From UBA9337 sp038331135 (GTDB lineage Bacteria; Patescibacteriota; Minisyncoccia; Moranbacterales; UBA9337): DNA of 28,716 bases. This document shows, one piece after another, positions 23,345-28,716 of this stretch (position 1 is the stretch's first letter; each line of letters starts with the position of its first letter). Location of the stretch: NCBI GenBank assembly GCA_038331135.1, contig JBBQOS010000008.1, positions 1-28,716 on the forward strand. Direction: 5' to 3'. Below the pieces are notes generated by a model. The model made no database searches. It was given only the letters and a program-made list of their open reading frames with translations, and had not been told where the DNA came from. A program made the position numbers and the translations under genes.

Positions 23345-24418
23345 TTATTCTTGAATAAGCACTTCTAATCCTGGCATTGGTTCACCACTTAAAAATTCAA
23401 GCATTGCTCCCCCACCGGTAGAAACAAAAGAAATTTCTTTTTCCAAACCACTTTCATTTATGGCTTGCACGGATTCCCCTCCTCCTACCACCGAGAAAGC
23501 TCCGCTTTTAGAAATCGCTTCTAGAATTTTTCTGGTTCCATTGTCATAAGGCTTTTTTTCAAATAATCCCATCGGCCCATTCCAAACAATAGTTTCGGTG
23601 TGGGAAATTATTTCGCAGAATTTTTCAATCGTTTTTTCTCCGATATCCAATCTCCCCTCACCGGCAAAATCAATCGGTAAAATTACCTTGGAATCAAATT
23701 GCATTCCGCCATCGATAGCTTCGTTGGCAATTTTTCCTCCCACTAAAATAAAATCATATTTATCTACAAATGAATTTATCAGAGGCAATTTAGTTTCAAT
23801 TTTTGCTCCTCCGATAATCGCTACCGCTGGATGCTCAGGATGATCCTTGACTCGACTCAAATTTTCTACTTCTTTTTGAGTTTGAAAGCCAGCATACGAT
23901 GGTAATTTTTTAGCTACTCCTACTGTAGAAACATACTCACGATGAGAATCACTAAAAGATTCGTTTATAAAAATATCGAAATTTTCCGCTAGTCGTGTCG
24001 AAAAATTAACATCATTTTCTCCCTCCTCTTTATAAAATTTTATATTTTCTAATAGAAATGCATCACACTGATCACCATGCTGTAATCTGAATTTTTTTAT
24101 CACATTAGAATCACAGCTAGGAATAATTTTTATTTTTAATTCTAAAATTTTCTGAATCTCTTGGATTATATTATTAAAAGAAAACATACTCATCCATTCT
24201 GAACCAGAATGCTCTTTTTGATATTCTTCGGGTCGTCCCAAATTTGACATCATTGTCACTCTGCCGCCCTGAGCGATAATATAATCGATTGTTTTTTTAA
24301 CGGTTTCAATTTTATAAGGCTCTCTGATAACCTTTCCTTCAAAAGGAACATTAAAACTTACTCTCACCAAAACATTTTTTCCTTTAAGATCAGCTTCTTG
24401 TATTTTTTTTATCTTCAT
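23345..24418 (-). CDS. pgk: Phosphoglycerate kinase, divergent
   Basis: Glycolytic enzyme making ATP from 1,3-bisphosphoglycerate. The 357-residue protein is shorter than the usual ~390-400. The C-terminal half is typical: AIIGGAKIETKLPLI, LDIGEKTIEKF, TIVWNGPMGLFE, VVGGGESVQAIN, SFVSTGGGAMLEFLSGEPMP. The substrate half deviates: RVSFNVP has Ser21 for the usual Asp (RVDFNVP), Lys36 stands for the substrate Arg, SNLGRP has Asn59 for His, and LLENIKF has Lys127 for Arg; Arg160 (SHREYVSTVG) is kept. The nucleotide site has GGGES instead of GGGDS. It may be a true but drifted PGK, or a paralogue with a changed substrate. Downstream of mraY on the same strand, 155 bp away. Confidence 0.88.
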   Translation of the reverse strand: MKIKKIQEADLKGKNVLVRVSFNVPFEGKVIREPYKIETVKKTIDYIIAQGGRVTMMSNLGRPEEYQKEHSGSEWMSMFSFNNIIQEIQKILELKIKIIPSCDSNVIKKFRLQHGDQCDAFLLENIKFYKEEGENDVNFSTRLAENFDIFINESFSDSHREYVSTVGVAKKLPSYAGFQTQKEVENLSRVKDHPEHPAVAIIGGAKIETKLPLINSFVDKYDFILVGGKIANEAIDGGMQFDSKVILPIDFAGEGRLDIGEKTIEKFCEIISHTETIVWNGPMGLFEKKPYDNGTRKILEAISKSGAFSVVGGGESVQAINESGLEKEISFVSTGGGAMLEFLSGEPMPGLEVLIQE

Positions 24419-24466
24419 TTTTATTTTTTATTATTTAGTTAACGAGTTAATAAATTTTTATATAAA

Positions 24467-24500
24467 ACACAAACTCCAAGAAACAATTTCCAAACAATAA
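24467..24500. repeat. Dispersed AT-rich repeat unit
   Basis: ACACAAACTCCAAGAAACAA followed by TTTCCAAACAAT closely matches the intergenic unit at 13808-13840. It lies between mraY and pgk. Confidence 0.5.
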
Positions 24501-24573
24501 TCAATTATCAAATTTCAAACAGTAAAATACTCTTAATTTTTTAATATTTATACATTGGAAATTTATTTGGAAT

Positions 24574-25671
24574 TTAGTCCATCCCTAATATCCCCACAAT
24601 CACTCCCACCAACGCGCACACAATCGTAATAATCCACGCTCGCATCACTACCTTGGGCTCCGGCCAACCTCTGGCTTCAAAGTGATGATGAATAGGCGCA
24701 GCCAGAAAAACCTTTCGGCCAAAAAATTTCTTACTGGTTAGCTGAATAACCACACTACCACTTTCTAACACATAAATAAATACGATAATAAAAAGAGGAA
24801 TGATGGCGTTATTGAGCATCGCCACCACTCCTAAAGTTGTGCCCAAAGATATCGCTCCAGTATCTCCCATAAAAAAACGCGCCGGGGGAATATTGAACCA
24901 CAAAAAAGCTAACAGCGCTCCCGAAATAGCCGCACAAAAAGCCGCCAGATCCACTCGATTTTGGGCAAAAGAAATAATTGCAAAAGATGCAAAAGCCATA
25001 GATAAAACTCCTCCATTTAAGCCGTCTAACCCATCGGTTTCATTGGATGAAATAGCGGTAAATAAAATTACAAAAATAAAAAGAGGGATATACCACCAAT
25101 CAATGTAAAAATCTCCAATCGCACTCAGATGCAATTTATCCCAGCCTAATTTGTAATAAAACCACAATGCTCCCGTCGCTGCAATTCCAAAGAGCCACCA
25201 AAATCTCATCGCAAATCTCATTCCGCCTCCCTTGTTTGAGCCAATTCCTTTAACACTCATATAATCGTCTAGCAAACCCAATAGTCCAGCTGCAACCAAA
25301 AAAAACAAAGGGAGCCAGGTTTGGGAACGGCTCAAAAAGTCAAGCCTAGCAATAAAATTTATATCTAATATCTTGGCGATAAAAGGAAATAAAAAATTAG
25401 AAGCATAGATAAGAATTAGAACTGCTACCCACACTATTAAACCTCCCATAGTGGGAGTCCCTGCTTTACTGGCATGCAGTTTATTTACAAAAGTCAATTT
25501 TTTTCCATCAACGGAATTTTTTTTAATTTTAATCCCAATTTTATATTTATATAAAATTTTAGTCCACAAAGGAGTAATTAAAAAAGCTATTCCAAAAGCT
25601 AGTAGTCCAGTAAAAAGAATTTTTAAAACATCTACTATTTCAGGCACTGTTTGAATTTGAGCAATGGACAT
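24574..25671 (-). CDS. mraY: Phospho-N-acetylmuramoyl-pentapeptide-transferase
   Basis: Makes lipid I by moving phospho-MurNAc-pentapeptide to undecaprenyl phosphate at the membrane. 365 residues with about ten membrane segments and the family signatures: KAGTPTMGGLIVW, the Asp pair in LGLLDDYMSVKG, NETDGLDGLNGG with the catalytic Asp, the Mg/nucleotide motif FFMGDTGAISLG, and the loop APIHHHFEARGWPEPKVVMR. It lies downstream of ftsW on the same strand (83 bp gap), giving a cell-wall cluster trmD-ftsW-mraY. Confidence 0.97.
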   Translation of the reverse strand: MSIAQIQTVPEIVDVLKILFTGLLAFGIAFLITPLWTKILYKYKIGIKIKKNSVDGKKLTFVNKLHASKAGTPTMGGLIVWVAVLILIYASNFLFPFIAKILDINFIARLDFLSRSQTWLPLFFLVAAGLLGLLDDYMSVKGIGSNKGGGMRFAMRFWWLFGIAATGALWFYYKLGWDKLHLSAIGDFYIDWWYIPLFIFVILFTAISSNETDGLDGLNGGVLSMAFASFAIISFAQNRVDLAAFCAAISGALLAFLWFNIPPARFFMGDTGAISLGTTLGVVAMLNNAIIPLFIIVFIYVLESGSVVIQLTSKKFFGRKVFLAAPIHHHFEARGWPEPKVVMRAWIITIVCALVGVIVGILGMD

Positions 25672-25754
25672 AAAATTTAGGTTTTAGATATGAGGTATTG
25701 GGTTTATAAATTAGTTTATAAGCTACAAGCTAACACCTAAAAGCTAACAGCTAT

Positions 25755-26864
25755 TTACAGTCTACTCTGCTTTGAAATATTGAGCAATATTCCCATCCCT
25801 ATCATAAGAAACACAAAAGAAGTTCCACCATAACTTATAAATGGAAGAGGAATTCCAGTTAAAGGAATAATAGCTAAAATAGATGAAATATTTACAAAAG
25901 CTTGAAAAATAACCCAGCTTACAACGCCAGCTGCCACAATTTTTCCAAAATCATCAGGTGCGTTTTTGGCAATCTTAAATCCGCGCATAGCAAAAAAAAT
26001 AAAGAGTGTTACAATCGCTACTGCGCCCAGCATTCCTAATTCTTCACCCACAATTGCAAAGATTGAATCGCCCACCGGCTCAGGCAAATAATTAAATTTT
26101 TGACGGCTGTGTCCTAGTCCCACTCCAAAAATTCCCCCCGACCCCACAGCCAACAATGCTTGAGTAATCTGATAACCTACGCCCAGTGGATCATGACTTG
26201 GATTAATAAAAACCAAGATTCTATTTAGCCGATAGGGCGCCATCGCAATTAATCCTGCCAGCACGACACCTCCTCCCAAAAAAATTCCCCAAATATGCGA
26301 AAGATTGGCACCTGAAACAAAAAACATAGCAATTGAAATTAAAATAACCACCATCAAGGTTCCCGTGTCTGGCTGTTTCATAATTAAAAAACTCATCACC
26401 GCTAAAATTCCTAAAAACGGAAGCATCCCCTCATAAATATCTCTTACTCTTTTTTTGCCTCTGCCTGTTAACCAAGCGGCTAGATACAATATAGTGGAAA
26501 GTTTAGCCATTTCCGATGGCTGGAAAGAAATCGGGCCCAAATTTATCCAACGACTAGCTCCGTAAATATTTTTCCCCACATTAGGAATAAAAACTAAAAT
26601 CAGTGCCACTATCGTAATGAAAAAAAATGGCACAGCTAGTTTTTTCCAAAGATGATAATCTATGCGACTAAAAACATAAAGTGCTAAAATTCCAGGCAAA
26701 AAACCATACAAAAGTTGATGCGATAAAAAATAATTTGGATCATTAAATCTAGTTTGAGAATACAAAACGCTAGCGCTCGAAATCATTATTAAGCCAAAAA
26801 CCGATAACATCAAAATTATCGTCAGCAAAGTCTTATCCATTTGTTTTAATTCTTTTTTACCCAT
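25755..26864 (-). CDS. ftsW: SEDS peptidoglycan polymerase FtsW
   Basis: Lipid II glycosyltransferase of the divisome. From the ATG at 26864 (MGKKELKQMDKTLLTIILML) it has 369 residues; a longer reading from 26975 would overlap trmD and has a non-membrane, intergenic-looking start, so I reject it. About ten membrane segments. Typical motifs: GASRWINLGPISFQPSEMAK, QPDTGTLMVV, the extracellular loop RILVFINPSHDPLGVGYQIT, QALLAVGSGGIFGVGLGHSR, QKFNYLPEPVGDSIFAIVGE (Asp and Glu kept) and the end PLPFISYGGTSFV. FtsW rather than RodA is chosen by the mraY neighbour; the two are hard to tell apart. Confidence 0.93.
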   Translation of the reverse strand: MGKKELKQMDKTLLTIILMLSVFGLIMISSASVLYSQTRFNDPNYFLSHQLLYGFLPGILALYVFSRIDYHLWKKLAVPFFFITIVALILVFIPNVGKNIYGASRWINLGPISFQPSEMAKLSTILYLAAWLTGRGKKRVRDIYEGMLPFLGILAVMSFLIMKQPDTGTLMVVILISIAMFFVSGANLSHIWGIFLGGGVVLAGLIAMAPYRLNRILVFINPSHDPLGVGYQITQALLAVGSGGIFGVGLGHSRQKFNYLPEPVGDSIFAIVGEELGMLGAVAIVTLFIFFAMRGFKIAKNAPDDFGKIVAAGVVSWVIFQAFVNISSILAIIPLTGIPLPFISYGGTSFVFLMIGMGILLNISKQSRL

Positions 26865-26895
26865 GTTTGTATTTTGTATTTTGGAATTTGGAAAT

Positions 26896-27699
26896 TTATC
26901 CTGTGTTTTCTTTCTTCCACTTCTCAATCTCTTTGTGGTTACCACTAAGTAATATTTCTGGAACTTTCCAACCATTAAATTCTTCAGGTTTAGTGTAATG
27001 AGGATATTCCAAATGCTTTATCGCTTCGCTTGTTCTATCACTTTGCTTGTTATAATTTTTTATACTTTTAATGCCCTTAATATCCTTAGCATTTTCAACG
27101 ACTCGAACATTTTCAACATCTTCAACATTATTAAAGCTTTCCTCACTAAGAGATTCTTTGTTTCCCAATACTCCCGGGAGAAGTCTACTTATTGAATCCA
27201 CCACGATCATGGCGGGAATTTCTCCGCCCGTTAAAACATATTCTCCAATGCAAAATTCTTCATCAATTATATGTTCTGCTACTCGCTCGTCCACTCCCTC
27301 ATAGCGACCACAGATCATAATTAAATTTTCATACTTAGATAATCGTTGCGCATCGCTTTGTGTATACTTCTTCCCCTTGGCAGAAAAAAGAATAATTCTA
27401 GTGGCACTCTCTCCCCCTCTTTGATGGGGAGATGTCCGAAGGACAGAGGGGGTGTTTTGTAATTGTAAATTATCTTTAATTGTCTTAACACAACTAAAAA
27501 TGGGTTCAATTTTTAATACCATCCCTGCCCCTCCTCCATACGGCGTATCGTCTACTGTCTGATGCTTGTCGGTAGCATAATCTCGCAAATTATGAATATT
27601 TATTTGAATTAAATTTTTATTTTGCGCCCGCGCTAAAATAGACTCATTGAAATATGAGTCAAAAATTTTTGGAAAAATTGTGATAATGTTGAATTTCAT
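26896..27699 (-). CDS. trmD: tRNA (guanine-37-N1)-methyltransferase with two inserted segments
   Basis: Methylates G37 of tRNAs with CCN/CUN/CGG anticodons and guards the frame. Start MKFNIITIFPKIFDSYF at 27699. SPOUT motifs: TPYGGGAGMVLKIEPI, LIMICGRYEGVDERV, the knotted loop IGEYVLTGGEIPAMIVVDS, LPGVLG, LEYPHYTKPEEFNGWKVPEI and LLSGNHKEIEKW. It has 267 residues against the usual ~230-250 because of two inserts: about 18 residues (NTPSVLRTSPHQRGGESA) between the N-terminal part and TRIILFSAKGK, and about 30 residues (from NVEDVE to SIKNYN) between NKESLSEESF and the LEYPHYT motif. Both are in loops and keep the frame. Confidence 0.95.
   Translation of the reverse strand: MKFNIITIFPKIFDSYFNESILARAQNKNLIQINIHNLRDYATDKHQTVDDTPYGGGAGMVLKIEPIFSCVKTIKDNLQLQNTPSVLRTSPHQRGGESATRIILFSAKGKKYTQSDAQRLSKYENLIMICGRYEGVDERVAEHIIDEEFCIGEYVLTGGEIPAMIVVDSISRLLPGVLGNKESLSEESFNNVEDVENVRVVENAKDIKGIKSIKNYNKQSDRTSEAIKHLEYPHYTKPEEFNGWKVPEILLSGNHKEIEKWKKENTG
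27049..27129 (-). repeat. Nine-unit 9-bp tandem repeat inside trmD
   Basis: On the minus strand the units run AATGTTGAA, GATGTTGAA, AATGTTCGA, GTCGTTGAA, AATGCTAAG, GATATTAAG, GGCATTAAA, AGTATAAAA, AATTATAAC, encoding (N/D)(V/I)(E/K) triplets: NVE DVE NVR VVE NAK DIK GIK SIK NYN. It starts clean and decays toward one end. Confidence 0.85.
27407..27456 (-). repeat. Palindromic insertion inside trmD
   Basis: CCCCCTCT and AGAGGGGG enclose an inner hairpin TGTCC-GAA-GGACA plus a CTCCCC/GGGGAG pair. This G+C-rich unit encodes the extra residues PSVLRTSPHQRGGES in frame. Confidence 0.75.
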
Positions 27700-27744
27700 A
27701 TCATTTAGCATATAGCATGCAGCCTATAGCCCAAAATAAACAGT

Positions 27745-27772
27745 ACTATAGTAATTTCAACATTTATAACAA
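27745..27772 (-). promoter_or_regulatory. Possible promoter of trmD
   Basis: TTGTTA (27767-27772) and TATAGT (27745-27750) on the minus strand with a 16-bp spacer, 46 nt upstream of the trmD ATG. Confidence 0.35.
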
Positions 27773-27884
27773 ATGCGACATCTATAATATTTCTTATCTT
27801 AACATTTTTCACTAAAATAAAAAAGGGGCTTCAAATTCTTAAACTTTTAAATTAACTACCACCCAAACTCTTTTAAACATTTAC

Positions 27885-27945
27885 CTTTGCTTTCTTTCGG
27901 TCACAAAAACCCCGATATTAATCGGGGTTTAGTTGTGGACCGAAC
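27885..27945. repeat. 61-bp direct repeat, left copy
   Basis: Identical to 28082-28142, 197 bp away. It holds the last bases of tRNA-Ala (the TGGACCGAAC complement), the terminator hairpin and the CTTTGCTTTCTTTCGGTC flank. Beyond the copied bases the tRNA resemblance ends (CAGTCCTTCGGTC...). Confidence 0.85.
27905..27930 (-). terminator. Copy of the tRNA terminator hairpin
   Basis: AAACCCCGAT-TAAT-ATCGGGGTTTTT on the minus strand, an exact copy of the tRNA-Ala terminator. The region 27946-28081 between copies has no clear gene. Confidence 0.7.
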
Positions 27946-28081
27946 CAGTCCTTCGGTCAGAGATATTTTTTCTAACGAAAAAATTCCCCGACCCTGTCTC
28001 GCGGTATTCGCCTTGTTTCTCGTAAACTCGAAACAAACTCATACAACGCTCCGACTTTCGAGTCCTGATGAAAGCAAAACT

Positions 28082-28142
28082 CTTTGCTTTCTTTCGGTCA
28101 CAAAAACCCCGATATTAATCGGGGTTTAGTTGTGGACCGAAC
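28082..28142. repeat. 61-bp direct repeat, right copy
   Basis: Second copy of the 27885-27945 repeat. Its right 10 bp (28133-28142) are the 3' end of the intact tRNA-Ala gene. Confidence 0.85.
28102..28127 (-). terminator. Terminator of tRNA-Ala
   Basis: AAACCCCGAT-TAAT-ATCGGGGTTTTT on the minus strand, 10-bp perfect stem with T5, 5 nt after the tRNA discriminator base. Confidence 0.85.
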
Positions 28143-28205
28143 AGGACTCGAACCCGCCACCTCCTCAGTGCAAATGAGGCGCTCTACCAGATGAGCTATC
28201 GGCCC
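28133..28205 (-). tRNA. tRNA-Ala (anticodon TGC)
   Basis: Cloverleaf: acceptor GGGCCGA/TCGGTCC, D arm GCTC-ATCTGGTA-GAGC, anticodon arm CCTCA-TTTGCAC-TGAGG with TGC anticodon, T arm GCGGG-TTCGAGT-CCTGT (one wobble/mismatch) and discriminator A. CCA is not encoded. Transcribed on the minus strand. Confidence 0.95.
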
Positions 28206-28235
28206 AAAATATTTTATTTACTTATTATATTGTTT

Positions 28236-28263
28236 ACTCTTAAAACACTACTCTTAAAACACT
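28236..28263. repeat. Tandem 14-bp duplication
   Basis: ACTCTTAAAACACT occurs twice in a row (28236-28249, 28250-28263) between the tRNA and its degenerate copy. Confidence 0.85.
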
Positions 28264-28264
28264 A

Positions 28265-28376
28265 CTATAGGTATCTCCTCTGTGCAAGAGATTGTGAGTA
28301 GCAATCTCCGCTCCAGATGTCACCCAAAGGGTGATCAGCCTCTGGCTGAAACTATCGGCCCAAAATATTTTATTTA
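28265..28376 (-). pseudogene. Degenerate tRNA-Ala copy filled with hairpins
   Basis: The 25-bp CTATCGGCCCAAAATATTTT-ATTTA at 28352-28376 repeats 28196-28220, i.e. the 5' end of tRNA-Ala and its upstream flank. Inward, CATCTGG-AGCG and TTGCACAGAGGAG resemble the D-arm and anticodon arm of the tRNA, but they are split by perfect hairpins: TCAGCC-aga-GGCTGA and TCACCC-ttt-GGGTGA (28320-28349) and GAGATTG/CAATCTC (28288-28308). No acceptor 3' strand is found, so it is not a working tRNA. Confidence 0.6.
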
Positions 28377-28502
28377 AATATTTCAAACTAAAATAAATTA
28401 TATAACATAAGAAATATTTTGTCCATACTTTGTATCAGAACCCGAATTCAAACCCCGAAGCCCCTTTTCTGATATACTAGAGTGTTAACTTTTAAACACG
28501 CT

Positions 28503-28568
28503 ATGAGTATGCCGAAAGGAACACCCTTAACCTTTTATGAGAGGGAAAGACTAGAAACCTATCTAAGA
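28503..28568 (+). pseudogene. Transposase N-terminus (IS30-like) cut at the CRISPR array
   Basis: ATG at 28503 (in phase with a TTA/ATG region upstream) encodes MSMPKGTPLTFYERERLETY-LR, like the first helix of the IS30-type HTH ('LTxEERxxIExYLxxG'). The next codons are the CRISPR repeat itself (IYKSRNLI), and the frame ends in the second repeat, so the gene is truncated precisely at the repeat edge. The match is short, so the family call is tentative. Confidence 0.4.
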
Positions 28569-28716
28569 ATCTACAAAAGTAGAAATCTTATATCGGTATT
28601 AGACACCGTGGATCCATGCCCTCTCGCCATATCTACAAAAGTAGAAATCTTATATCGGTATTAGACCAGTAGCTTATCTAGTAGGAGAGGCTAATCTACA
28701 AAAGTAGAAATCTTAT
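28569..28716 (-). CRISPR. Type V-A (Cas12a) CRISPR array, cut by the window end
   Basis: Three repeats: 28569-28604 and 28631-28666 (36 bp, identical) and 28694-28716 (first 23 bp of a third). Spacers are 26 bp (28605-28630) and 27 bp (28667-28693), unlike each other. On the minus strand the repeat begins GTCTAATACC and ends GATTTCTACTTTTGTAGAT, so it holds the Cas12a handle with stem TCTAC/GTAGA and loop TTTT, and the GTCTAA start typical of V-A. crRNA is therefore read right to left; the repeat at 28569 is the distal (trailer) one, and leader and cas12a/cas4/cas1/cas2 would lie to the right. Cas12a processes such arrays by itself. Confidence 0.95.

Noticed and set aside
26865..26975. N-terminal extension of ftsW
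   Set aside because: The extra 37 codons overlap trmD and code for intergenic-type repeat sequence; the ATG at 26864 gives a normal FtsW start.
27946..28081. Small gene between the 61-bp repeats
   Set aside because: No start with a plausible product in any frame; likely only repeat-derived sequence with hairpins.
28482..28664. Plus-strand 60-aa frame across the first two CRISPR repeats as a gene
   Set aside because: Its second half is translated repeat and spacer; only the first ~22 codons resemble a protein family, so it is listed as a fragment.

Overview
The window (about one third G+C, with long AT-rich spacers) looks like part of a Candidate Phyla Radiation (Patescibacteria, perhaps Parcubacteria-like) genome. 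This is inferred from compact, often TGS-less or divergent housekeeping proteins, sparse Shine-Dalgarno sites, short palindromes inserted in frame in conserved genes, and Cas12a-type CRISPR repeats. Both ends are cut: the left end inside a gene, the right end inside a CRISPR array. No taxonomic assignment was computed.

Left, accessory part (1-3260): the start of a secreted beta-helix-like protein with an apparent homopolymer frameshift, an ABC-2 permease of the polysaccharide-export type, a membrane-anchored winged-helix/Cas2-fold (PaaX-C-like) protein bordered by a ~37-bp palindromic repeat family, and a decayed insertion sequence with a truncated HTH transposase gene.

Middle (3263-12400): recG (with two palindrome-bearing in-frame insertions); a convergent pair made of a HIT-superfamily protein and an HldE/RfaE2-like nucleotidyltransferase that overlap; thrS preceded by a consensus promoter and a very short T-box leader; a DUF2207 membrane protein with a Gly-rich tail; a possible 44-aa gene; and a TM0106-type PD-(D/E)xK plus DEDD nuclease. 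Around 12560-13010 sit a broken N-terminal piece of an MmeI-like methyltransferase and an intact AbrB-like antitoxin-type gene with a palindromic operator.

Right, core part (13238-27699), all on the minus strand: efp, the rpsF-ssb-rpsR operon, rpoB-rpoC under a consensus promoter, a divergent pgk, and the cell-wall/translation set trmD-ftsW-mraY. These supply transcription, translation, replication, glycolysis and peptidoglycan synthesis. trmD carries two inserted low-complexity segments, one a nine-unit 9-bp tandem repeat.

Right edge (27700-28716): tRNA-Ala(UGC) with a strong terminator, flanked by a 61-bp direct repeat on one side and a hairpin-filled degenerate copy of its 5' end on the other; then a transposase N-terminus cut exactly at the first repeat of a type V-A (Cas12a) CRISPR array, read on the minus strand. 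The cas genes are not in the window and would be expected to the right.

The most noteworthy items are the Cas12a-type array with its transposase junction, the minimal thrS T-box, the in-frame palindrome and tandem-repeat insertions in recG and trmD, and the Cas2-fold membrane protein with its palindromes.
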